This document shows positions 30,510 to 38,218 of a stretch of 64,000 bases of DNA, in pieces. Position 1 is the first letter of the stretch. Every line of letters begins with the position of its first letter. Position numbers and translations under genes: made by a program. Source of the DNA: Mycoplana rhizolycopersici. Its GTDB lineage: Bacteria; Pseudomonadota; Alphaproteobacteria; Rhizobiales; Rhizobiaceae. Where the stretch lies: the NCBI RefSeq assembly GCF_013378445.1, contig NZ_JABXYK010000001.1:124001-188000 (forward strand), written 5' to 3'. The notes below the pieces were generated by a model that worked only from the letters and a program-made list of their open reading frames with translations, made no database searches and was not told the DNA's origin.

Positions 30510-30581
30510 GGGTCCGCCTGTTCATTTAGCCCCCGTATCGCAGTTTCGTATGATCTAAGCGTGACAGGCGCGAAGTCAACG

Positions 30582-30597
30582 TTAACAAAACGCTAAC
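30582..30597. promoter_or_regulatory. CtrA-like motif upstream of xerC
   Basis: TTAA, seven bases, CTAAC (30582-30597) differs at one base from the CtrA consensus TTAA-N7-TTAAC. It lies 50 bases before the xerC start in the divergent gap. By inspection only. Confidence 0.3.
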
Positions 30598-30646
30598 CCG
30601 GCAACCGCTAGATTGCGCGCCTGAGAATCCGACTAAAGAGGCGACC

Positions 30647-31582
30647 GTGGACCAGTTGCTCATCATCGCCGACGAAGCACTGTTGAGGGAGCGCACGGCG
30701 TGGCTTTCGACGCTGGCGGCCGAGCGGCGGCTGTCGGAAAACACGCTCGAGGCCTATGAGCGCGATACCCGCCAGTTCCTGACGTTCCTGACCGGGCACC
30801 TCGCATCCCCGGCGCGGCTGAAGGATATCGGCGACCTCCGTCCGGCGGACCTGCGTGGATTTCTCGCTGCCCGTCGGCGCGACGGCGCGGGCGCGCGCAC
30901 GCTGGGACGCGGCCTCGCGGGGCTGCGCTCCTTCCTGCGCCATCTCGAGCGCAAGGGCATGGCAAACGCCGCAGGTGCCGCTGCGATCCGCTCGCCGAAG
31001 CAGCCGAAGTCCCTGCCGAAACCACTGACGGACAGTCAGGCGCTCTCAGTCGTCGGCACCGACGCCCAACTCGCCGACGAGCCGTGGATCAGCGTCCGCA
31101 ACGCCGCCGTCCTGACCTTGCTCTACGGCTGCGGACTGCGCATTTCCGAAGCGCTGTCGCTGACGCCGGACGATTTTGCCGGCAGCCCCAGCGCGCTGCG
31201 CATCACCGGCAAGGGCGGCAAGACGCGCATCGTGCCGCTGCTGGATGCAGCCCGGCGCGGCGTCGAGGATTACCGGCGCCTGTGCCCCTATCCCCTTGCG
31301 GCAGACGGACCGCTCTTTCGCGGCGCCCGTGGCGGCCCGCTGCAGGCGGCGATCATCCAGCGGGAGATGCAGAAGATGCGCGGCGCCCTCGGCCTGCCGG
31401 ACAGCGCCACGCCGCACGCGCTGCGCCATTCCTTCGCAACGCACCTGCTGGCGGGCGGCGGTGACCTGCGCACCATCCAGGAACTGCTCGGCCATGCGAG
31501 CCTGTCGACGACGCAGGTCTATACCGGCGTCGATTCGGCACGGCTGCTCGAAATCTACGACAAGGCCCATCCCCGCGCCTGA
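30647..31582 (+). CDS. xerC: Tyrosine recombinase XerC
   Basis: A 311-residue site-specific recombinase that with XerD resolves chromosome dimers at dif. The SAM-like N-terminal domain (ENTLEAYERDTRQFLTFL) is followed by the catalytic set: Arg in CGLRISEAL, Lys in GKGGKTR, HALRHSFATHLL, GHASLSTTQ and the nucleophile Tyr in VYTGV. The GTG at 30647 has GAGG upstream. The family assignment is clear; XerC rather than XerD is inferred from the overall sequence and length. Confidence 0.92.
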   Translation: MDQLLIIADEALLRERTAWLSTLAAERRLSENTLEAYERDTRQFLTFLTGHLASPARLKDIGDLRPADLRGFLAARRRDGAGARTLGRGLAGLRSFLRHLERKGMANAAGAAAIRSPKQPKSLPKPLTDSQALSVVGTDAQLADEPWISVRNAAVLTLLYGCGLRISEALSLTPDDFAGSPSALRITGKGGKTRIVPLLDAARRGVEDYRRLCPYPLAADGPLFRGARGGPLQAAIIQREMQKMRGALGLPDSATPHALRHSFATHLLAGGGDLRTIQELLGHASLSTTQVYTGVDSARLLEIYDKAHPRA

Positions 31583-31715
31583 TTTCGTCATCGGAATGCC
31601 GCAGACATGTGTCGCAGTGGAAAGCCGCATGCTCGCGTGGATCCGGAAGCCACCCGTTAAGGGATTGTGAGGGCTCGACGGCTAGGTTCCTGCGTAGATT
31701 GCCGGGAGCCGCGTC

Positions 31716-32798
31716 ATGAACCACTCGTCCGCCCTAGAACGGATCACCCTAGCAGACCGCATCGCCGACACGACGCTCTGGCTCGTTGCCACGCTTCACG
31801 TGATCGCGGCCGCCGCAATGTTCTTCCTTCTCCTGTCGCTTTCGCCGGCAAGCGCGAACGACCTGCCCGTCTGCGGCGGCAAGAGCCTGCTACCGCAATT
31901 GGAGGCAAGCGATCCGGCGGCTTACGCGACATTGGTCGAAGAAGCGAAGGCGACGCCGAACGGCGACGGAATCCTGTGGAAGATCGAAAGGGACGGGACG
32001 CGCCCCTCCTATCTGCTCGGCACGATGCACGTCACCGATCCCCGCGTGCTCGCCATGCCGCCGGCAGCCCAGTCCGCCTACCGGGAGGCCGAGACCGTCG
32101 TCATCGAGTCCGACGAGATCGCCGACGAGAAAAAGGCCAGCGCGACGCTGCTCGCCCGCCCGGACCTGACGATGTTCATGGACGGACGCACGATCACCGG
32201 CCTGTTGGGGGAAAAGGATTCGGCCATCCTCGCGGAGGGCCTGAAGAAGCGCGGCATGTCGCTGGCTGCCGTTTCGCGCATGAAACCCTGGCTGATCATG
32301 AGCTTCGTCGCCCTCCCCGCCTGCGAGATGGCGCGCAAGCAGGCCGGCGCCTATTTTCTCGACCAGAAACTGGCAAAAGACGCGATTGCCGACGGCAAGA
32401 CGCTCAAGGGACTTGAAACGATCGTCGAACAGATCAGCACGCTCGACGGCCTGCCGCTGGCCCCACAGCTTGCGGGCCTGGTCCAGATGGTCCAGCTGGG
32501 CGAAACGATGGAAGACATCATCGAGACGATGAGCCAGCTTTACCTCGCCGGCGACGTCGGAATGATCATGCCGCTGATGCGTGCAGCCGTGCCTGAGGGC
32601 GAGGACGAGGCTGCCGGCTACGCTGAATTCGAGCAGCGCGTCATCATCGACCGCAACCATCGCATGGCGGAGCGCGCGGCGCCGATCCTGTCCGGTGGCA
32701 ATGTCTTCATCGCCGTTGGCGCGCTTCACCTGCCGGGCAAGGAGGGCGTGGTGGAACTGCTGCGCGGCGAGGGCTTCACGGTCAGCCGCGTCCAGTAA
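31716..32798 (+). CDS. TraB/GumN-family (TIKI-like) protein
   Basis: A 360-residue protein. An N-terminal membrane segment (about 21-45, ATLHVIAAAAMFFLLLSL) ends in SPASAND, so it may be a signal peptide or anchor; the rest should be periplasmic. The TraB/TIKI-like motifs GTMHV and GALHLPG, with the metal-ligand histidines of this putative metalloprotease fold, are present at both ends of the domain. Cellular role is unknown; the GumN label comes from its presence in the xanthan cluster of Xanthomonas. Confidence 0.88.
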   Translation: MNHSSALERITLADRIADTTLWLVATLHVIAAAAMFFLLLSLSPASANDLPVCGGKSLLPQLEASDPAAYATLVEEAKATPNGDGILWKIERDGTRPSYLLGTMHVTDPRVLAMPPAAQSAYREAETVVIESDEIADEKKASATLLARPDLTMFMDGRTITGLLGEKDSAILAEGLKKRGMSLAAVSRMKPWLIMSFVALPACEMARKQAGAYFLDQKLAKDAIADGKTLKGLETIVEQISTLDGLPLAPQLAGLVQMVQLGETMEDIIETMSQLYLAGDVGMIMPLMRAAVPEGEDEAAGYAEFEQRVIIDRNHRMAERAAPILSGGNVFIAVGALHLPGKEGVVELLRGEGFTVSRVQ

Positions 32799-33006
32799 CG
32801 GCCCGTTCAGGCAGGACGGACGTTCGTGCGTTAGCCCGCCCGCCGCAAATTCACCTTCGAAGCGATCTTGCCAGTCGGCCGAAACGAGAGATGACGATAC
32901 GTTGAAGTCCATACCGAAGCACTCCTTGCATGTCCGGCCCATGATGGCGATCCGGCCAGCGGAGTGAATGAGGCGAACTGCCGCCAAGGCACAGGCAAGA
33001 AATGAT
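32799..33006. other. Intergenic stretch between convergent genes
   Basis: No supported gene. Short open frames on both strands lack a ribosome site or overlap the TraB/GumN-like gene in antisense. The lpdA terminator adjoins this stretch on its right. Confidence 0.6.
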
Positions 33007-33038
33007 GAAGCCCGGCGCAAGGGCTTGCGCCGGGCTTC
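33007..33038 (-). terminator. Terminator of the mdh-suc-odh-lpd operon
   Basis: GAAGCCCGGCGCAAG and CTTGCGCCGGGCTTC form a perfect 15-bp inverted repeat separated by two bases. On the minus strand it lies 32 bases after the lpdA stop and is followed by ATCATTTCTT. Confidence 0.85.
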
Positions 33039-33070
33039 AAGGGACGTTGAAGGGTCTGCCGTGAAACGGA

Positions 33071-34477
33071 TCACATGTGGATCGGCTTGAAGAAGGCGCC
33101 GAGGGCGGCTTCCTTGACGGCTTCGGACATCGTCGGATGCGCATGGCAGGTGCGGCCGAGATCTTCCGACGAGCCGCCGAACTCCATCAGCACGGCGATC
33201 TCGTGGATCATCTCGCCCGCTCCGAAGCCGACGATATGGCCGCCGAGCACGCGGTCGGTCTCCTTGTCCGCCAGAATCTTGACGAAGCCGTCGGTGGCGA
33301 GCATGGCACGCGCGCGGCCATTGGCCGAGAACGGGAACTTGCCAACCTTGTAGGCAACGCCCGCAGCCTTCAGTTCCTCTTCCGTCTTGCCGACGGAGGC
33401 GACTTCCGGCTGGGTGTAGACCACGCCCGGGATGACGTCGTAATTCACGTGGCCGGCCTGGCCGGCGAGGATCTCGGCCAGTGCCACACCCTCGTCCTCG
33501 GCCTTGTGCGCCAGCATCGGGCCGCGCACGACGTCGCCGATGGCGTAGATGCCCGGCACATTGGTCTGGAAATGGCCGTCGATCTCGACGCGGCCGCGAT
33601 TGTCGAGCGCCACGCCGGCCTCGGCGAGACCCAGGCCATCGGTGTAGGGCCGGCGTCCGGTCGCGACCAGCACGATATCGGCATCCAGCGTCGTCGCCTC
33701 ACCACCCTTCACCGGTTCGAAGGTCACGTTGGCGCCGGTCTTGGTCTTCTCGACCGCCGTCACCTTGGCACCGACGCGGATATCCATGCCCTGCTTAGCC
33801 AGCATGCGCTGGAACTGCTTGGAGACTTCGCCGTCCATGCCGCCGAGAATCGTGTCGAGGTATTCGACGACCGTGACCTTGGCGCCGAGGCGCATCCAGA
33901 CCGAGCCGAGCTCCAGGCCGATGACACCGCCGCCGACAACGATCAGATTCTCGGGCACCTTGTCGAGCGCGATCGCGCCGGTGGAGGAGACGACAACCTT
34001 CTCGTCGATATCGACCTTGACGCCCGGAATGCCGGCGACGTCGGAGCCGGTGGCGATCACGATCGCCTTGGTCTCGAGCACCTGCTCCTCGCCCTTGTCG
34101 CTGGTGACGGCGACCTTGCCGGCCCCGAGCACCTTGCCGGTGCCCACGATGCCGTCGATCTTGTTCTTCTTGAACAGGAAGGCGACGCCATCGACATTCG
34201 ACTTCACCGTCGCGTCCTTGTGGCCCATCATCTTTTCGAGGTTCAGCTTCGGCGTCAGCCCCTCGACACCGAGTGCGTCCATGCCGTGGGCGGCGTGGCT
34301 GTACATTTCGGAAGCATGCAGCAGCGCCTTGGAGGGGATGCAACCGACGTTGAGGCAGGTCCCGCCATAGGTCGCGCGCTTCTCGACGACAGCGACCTTC
34401 AGGCCGAGCTGCGCCGCCTTGACGGCGCAAACATAGCCGCCGGGGCCGGAACCGATAACAACGAGATCATATGCCAT
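33071..34477 (-). CDS. lpdA: Dihydrolipoyl dehydrogenase (E3)
   Basis: A 468-residue FAD enzyme that reoxidises dihydrolipoamide with NAD+. The FAD motif GSGPGGYVCA (9-18), the redox disulfide C41-x4-C46 (GGTCLNVGCIPSK), the NAD loop VVGGGVIGLELG and the C-terminal HAHPT active-site motif are present. As the last gene of the odhAB operon it is the E3 of 2-oxoglutarate dehydrogenase. The four unrelated genes between odhB and lpdA are unusual. Confidence 0.97.
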   Translation of the reverse strand: MAYDLVVIGSGPGGYVCAVKAAQLGLKVAVVEKRATYGGTCLNVGCIPSKALLHASEMYSHAAHGMDALGVEGLTPKLNLEKMMGHKDATVKSNVDGVAFLFKKNKIDGIVGTGKVLGAGKVAVTSDKGEEQVLETKAIVIATGSDVAGIPGVKVDIDEKVVVSSTGAIALDKVPENLIVVGGGVIGLELGSVWMRLGAKVTVVEYLDTILGGMDGEVSKQFQRMLAKQGMDIRVGAKVTAVEKTKTGANVTFEPVKGGEATTLDADIVLVATGRRPYTDGLGLAEAGVALDNRGRVEIDGHFQTNVPGIYAIGDVVRGPMLAHKAEDEGVALAEILAGQAGHVNYDVIPGVVYTQPEVASVGKTEEELKAAGVAYKVGKFPFSANGRARAMLATDGFVKILADKETDRVLGGHIVGFGAGEMIHEIAVLMEFGGSSEDLGRTCHAHPTMSEAVKEAALGAFFKPIHM

Positions 34478-34502
34478 GAATTATCCTTCCTGTGCGGGAC
34501 GA

Positions 34503-35258
34503 CTATCTGCCGCCGCTGACGTTGAGGGCGGCACCCGTCACATAGGATGCCGCGTCGGAGAGTAGATAGAGAACAGATTGCGCAACTTCGTCGGGCGAGC
34601 CCGGCCGCTGCATCGGGATCGCCGGCGCCATGTCGCGGGCGCGCTCCGGCAAACCGCCGGAGGCGTGAATGTCGGTGTCGATGATACCGGGACGCACCAG
34701 ATTGACGCGGATGCCTTCGGCTGCGACCTCGCGTGCAAGGCCGGTCGTGAAGCTTTCGATCGCGCCCTTGGTGGCCGCATAGTCGACATATTGCCCGGCC
34801 GAACCGAGTATCGCCGCCATCGACGAGATGTTGACGATCGCCCCGCCGCGGCCGCCGTGGCGCGTGGACATGCGTCGCACCGCCTCCTGGGCGCAGCGGA
34901 TCGATCCGATGACGTTGACTGCGAACATCCGGTCCAGCCGCTCGACCGAGATCTCGTCGACGCGCGCCGGATGACCGACGATGCCAGCATTGTTCACCAG
35001 ACCGTCGAGCCTGGAAAACGTCGCATCCAGCGCGGAGAAGATCGAGGCGAGCCCCGCCTCCGTCCCGACGTCGCCCTCGATCGCAACTGCCGAGCCGCCG
35101 GCGCTGCGGATATCGTCGACCACCGCCTCGGCGGCCGCAGCGTTCGCGGCGTAGTTCACCGCGACCTGCCAGCCGGCGGCTGCCGCCAACCGGCAGACGC
35201 TGGCCCCTATGCCACGGCTTCCGCCGGTGACGAGAAGGACGGGATGCAAGGTCGTCAT
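34503..35258 (-). CDS. SDR-family oxidoreductase
   Basis: A 251-residue classical short-chain dehydrogenase: TGGSRGIG near residue 12, NNAG, catalytic Ser in NISSMAA, YAATK, and the C-terminal TGAALNVSGGR. The substrate is unknown. The ATG at 35258, with AAGGAG upstream, overlaps the stop of the preceding secreted-protein gene (ATGA), so translation is coupled. It lies 25 bases before lpdA. Confidence 0.92.
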   Translation of the reverse strand: MTTLHPVLLVTGGSRGIGASVCRLAAAAGWQVAVNYAANAAAAEAVVDDIRSAGGSAVAIEGDVGTEAGLASIFSALDATFSRLDGLVNNAGIVGHPARVDEISVERLDRMFAVNVIGSIRCAQEAVRRMSTRHGGRGGAIVNISSMAAILGSAGQYVDYAATKGAIESFTTGLAREVAAEGIRVNLVRPGIIDTDIHASGGLPERARDMAPAIPMQRPGSPDEVAQSVLYLLSDAASYVTGAALNVSGGR

Positions 35259-35764
35259 TTCGCACACTCCTTGAAGGTCAGGAGATCCCAGGGAACGTCA
35301 GTCAGCTTCTTCTCTTCCCAGGCGCCGGAATAACGCAGTGCCGGGCCGAAGCCGGCAAGCAGCAGTGCAGGGGCGGCTTTCGCCCCCTCCTCCGGCACCA
35401 GCTCGCCGATCGCCCCATCCGGCGCCACCGGATACATCACGCCCTCCCAGACCGTGCAGGCGGCGATCTCTTCGCCGGTCACGTCTCCCGTCGGGCAATT
35501 GTGCATGACCATGGCGTTGGAGCGCGCCACTTCGTCGCCGGTCATGATGTGCCCATTGAGGAGAAGGTCGCCCTTAACCTGCCGGATCTTGAAGTGGTGG
35601 CTGACGACCGCGGCTTCCGATCCGACCGGTTCGAAGGAAAGTTCATAGGCCCCGTCCCTGTCCGTATAGACCGCCTGCGCCTGCCGGCACTCCGCGGCAA
35701 GCGCGGCAGATGCACAGGCAGCCGAAACAGTCGATGCCAGGAGAAGGGAAGCGAGAACGCGCAT
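35255..35764 (-). CDS. Exported protein of unknown function
   Basis: A 169-residue protein with a Sec signal peptide (RVLASLLLASTVSAACASAA, then LAAE, cleavage near residue 24). The mature part contains four cysteines (in AECRQ, HNCPTG, AACTVW and KECAK), consistent with two disulfides in the periplasm. No family recognised. The stop overlaps the SDR start by four bases; the start lies 3 bases after the LysE-family stop. Confidence 0.75.
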   Translation of the reverse strand: MRVLASLLLASTVSAACASAALAAECRQAQAVYTDRDGAYELSFEPVGSEAAVVSHHFKIRQVKGDLLLNGHIMTGDEVARSNAMVMHNCPTGDVTGEEIAACTVWEGVMYPVAPDGAIGELVPEEGAKAAPALLLAGFGPALRYSGAWEEKKLTDVPWDLLTFKECAK

Positions 35765-35767
35765 CGG

Positions 35768-36409
35768 TCAGACAGCCCGCTCGGTCGCAAGCTTGATGCC
35801 GAGCGCGATGAACACCACGCCGCTGGCACGATTGATCCACTGGCTGGCGCGCGAGAAGGCAGCGCGCATTGTCGGCGTCGTCATGAACAGCGAGACGCCG
35901 ACGAACCAGGCGATCAGGCACGTCGCCATCACCAATCCGTATCCGAACTTGATCGTCATCGGCGTGTGCACGCTGACGACCGTCGAGAAGATCGACAGGA
36001 AGAAGAACACCGCCTTGGGATTGAGCGCATTGGCCATGAAACCGAGCCCGAAGGCGCGGGCTGCCGACTGGCGCCGGCCGCCTGCGGGTGCGCCGGCGGC
36101 GGGCGCATCGATTTCCGCCCTTCCTGCCTTCAGCGCCTTGACACCGATATAGACGAGATAGGCGACGCCGCACCATTTGACGATGTTGAAGAGGTAGATC
36201 GACTGGGAGATGATCAGGCCGAGCCCCAGGATCGTGTAGGTCACATGCACCATAAGCGAGGCACCGATCCCGAAGGAGGTGATGACCGCCGACCGTCTGC
36301 CGTGCATGATCGACTGGCGTATGACCATCGCAAGGTCGGCACCGGGCGAAACGATGGCAAAGGCAAAGATCGCCATCAGCGAGGCGAGTTCGATCAGATA
36401 TGTGTGCAT
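35768..36409 (-). CDS. LysE/RhtB-family amino-acid exporter
   Basis: A 213-residue inner-membrane protein with about six hydrophobic segments. The family motif FAIVSPGADLAMVIRQS near the N-terminus and FMANALNPKAVFFFLS in the middle are diagnostic. The family exports basic, hydroxy- or branched-chain amino acids; the substrate is unknown. It is packed in line between the MAPEG gene and the secreted-protein gene. Confidence 0.92.
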   Translation of the reverse strand: MHTYLIELASLMAIFAFAIVSPGADLAMVIRQSIMHGRRSAVITSFGIGASLMVHVTYTILGLGLIISQSIYLFNIVKWCGVAYLVYIGVKALKAGRAEIDAPAAGAPAGGRRQSAARAFGLGFMANALNPKAVFFFLSIFSTVVSVHTPMTIKFGYGLVMATCLIAWFVGVSLFMTTPTMRAAFSRASQWINRASGVVFIALGIKLATERAV

Positions 36410-36452
36410 CTCAGGTCTCCGGTGCGTCCAGCCCGCGGACGCGGCGCGTCGA

Positions 36453-36866
36453 TCACAACAGAATTGCAGCGAACATCATGAAAAGCCCGGCAAGTGAGCC
36501 GAGCCAGATCAGCGAGCGGACGTAGGCGACGCCCGCGAGATACAGTGGAATGTAGAGAAGCCGGCAGGCGAACCAGAGCAGCGCGCCACGATAGCCCCAG
36601 CCGGTCGGATCGCCGGCAAGGGCAAGGCAGAGCGCGAGGCCGACGAAGGCGGGATAGCTCTCCCGCAGGTTGGCCGAGGCCCGTTCCGCCCGTCCGGCAA
36701 GCCGGCCAAGCGGCTTGGCTTCGCCGTCCCGCGGACCGGCATTCCAGGCCTGCCCGCGATCGCTCGTGCTCAGCGCCCCCTGCAGCATTACCTGGAAGAC
36801 GAGCAGCGCCGCGCTCCACGCCACCAGCGTGATGAAAGGCGAAGCGGCAAGCGCTGCTGCGTCCAT
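36453..36866 (-). CDS. MAPEG-family membrane protein
   Basis: A 137-residue protein with four membrane segments and the family-type pattern RAERASANLRESYPAFV (helix 2) followed by CRLLYIPLYLAGV. Eukaryotic MAPEG proteins act on glutathione or eicosanoids; the role of bacterial members is largely unknown. It lies 12 bases after the odhB stop on the coding strand. Confidence 0.88.
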   Translation of the reverse strand: MDAAALAASPFITLVAWSAALLVFQVMLQGALSTSDRGQAWNAGPRDGEAKPLGRLAGRAERASANLRESYPAFVGLALCLALAGDPTGWGYRGALLWFACRLLYIPLYLAGVAYVRSLIWLGSLAGLFMMFAAILL

Positions 36867-36878
36867 CTTTGCCCGTCC

Positions 36879-38117
36879 TTAAAGGTCCAGAACGAGGCGT
36901 TCCGGATCCTCCAGGCTTTCCTTGACGCGCACGAGGAAGGTCACGGCTTCCTTGCCGTCGACGATCCGGTGATCGTAGGAAAGTGCGAGGTACATCATCG
37001 GCCGGATGACAACCTGGCCGCCGATGGCGACCGGACGCTCCTGGATCTTGTGCATGCCGAGGATGCCGGACTGCGGTGCGTTCAGGATCGGCGAGGACAT
37101 CAGCGAGCCGTAGACGCCGCCGTTCGTGATCGTGAACGTGCCGCCCTGCATGTCGGCCATCGACAGCGAACCGTCGCGGGCGGCCTTGGCGAGGCGGCCG
37201 AGTTCCTTCTCGATCTGGGCGATCGACATCTGGTCGGCGTCGCGGATGACCGGGACCACGAGGCCCTTGTCGGTGCCGACAGCCATGCCGATGTGGCAGT
37301 AGTTCTTGTAGATGATGTCGGTGCCGTCGATCTCGGCGTTGACGGCCGGCAGTTCCTTCAGCGCGTGCGTCACGGCCTTGGTGAAGAAGCCCATGAAGCC
37401 GAGCTTCACGCCGTGCTTCTTCTCGAAGATGTCCTTGTACTTCGCGCGCAGGTCCATGACGGCCTTCATGTCCACCTCGTTGTAGGTGGTCAGCATGGCA
37501 GCCGTGTTCTGCGCATCCTTCAGGCGCTTGGCGATCGTCTGGCGCAGGCGCGTCATCTTCACGCGTTCCTCGCGCGGCGCATCGGCTTCCGACGACGGCG
37601 CGCGGGCCTGGATCTGGATCGGTGCTGCGGGCGCTGCCGGAGCGGAGATGCCCTTGGCGACAGCGGCGATCACGTCGCCCTTCAACACCTGGCCGCGCTT
37701 GCCCGAGCCGTCCACCTGCTCTGCGGACAGATTGTTCTCTGCCAGCATCTTGGCTGCGGCCGGTGCCGGCGGCATGGAGGATGCGGCAGCTGCAGGTGCT
37801 GCAGCCGGCGCAACAGCGGGAGCTGCTGCAGGCACAGGTTCGGCGGCCTTTGCGGCCGGCGCGGCGGCACCGGCAGCTGCGCCTTCCGCGATCTGGCCGA
37901 GCAGGGCGCCGAGGCCGACGGTCTCGCCGTTCGGCGCGACGATTTCAGACAGCACGCCCGAAGCCGGTGCCGGCACCTCGACCGTCACCTTGTCAGTTTC
38001 CAGTTCGACGAGCGGCTCGTCCGCCTTGACGACGTCGCCGACCTTCTTGAACCAGGTGCCGACGGTCGCTTCGCTGACGGATTCGCCGAGGGTCGGAACG
38101 CGGATTTCAGTAGCCAT
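36879..38117 (-). CDS. odhB: 2-oxoglutarate dehydrogenase E2 (dihydrolipoyl succinyltransferase)
   Basis: A 412-residue core subunit (SucB). The lipoyl domain carries Lys43 (ETDKVTVEV), then an Ala/Pro-rich linker (80-118), the peripheral-subunit-binding domain (about 118-154, [20 protein letters not shown]) and the catalytic domain with His383/Asp387 ([11 protein letters not shown]). The ATG at 38117 begins [13 protein letters not shown]; the extra upstream frame is non-homologous. It follows odhA by 101 bases. Confidence 0.98.
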   Translation of the reverse strand: MATEIRVPTLGESVSEATVGTWFKKVGDVVKADEPLVELETDKVTVEVPAPASGVLSEIVAPNGETVGLGALLGQIAEGAAAGAAAPAAKAAEPVPAAAPAVAPAAAPAAAASSMPPAPAAAKMLAENNLSAEQVDGSGKRGQVLKGDVIAAVAKGISAPAAPAAPIQIQARAPSSEADAPREERVKMTRLRQTIAKRLKDAQNTAAMLTTYNEVDMKAVMDLRAKYKDIFEKKHGVKLGFMGFFTKAVTHALKELPAVNAEIDGTDIIYKNYCHIGMAVGTDKGLVVPVIRDADQMSIAQIEKELGRLAKAARDGSLSMADMQGGTFTITNGGVYGSLMSSPILNAPQSGILGMHKIQERPVAIGGQVVIRPMMYLALSYDHRIVDGKEAVTFLVRVKESLEDPERLVLDL

Positions 38118-38218
38118 TGTTCTAGTCCTGAAATGTTGAATGGTTGAATTCTGTTGCGGGAAGCGGGGCGCGGTGGCACTTCCCTGATGGGGAACCATGC
38201 CATAGCGCCCACCTCCCG

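Noticed and set aside
32799-33074. Possible small minus-strand gene starting near 32910 (MDFNVSS)
   Set aside because: It runs antisense into the TraB/GumN-like gene and has no clear ribosome site or family.
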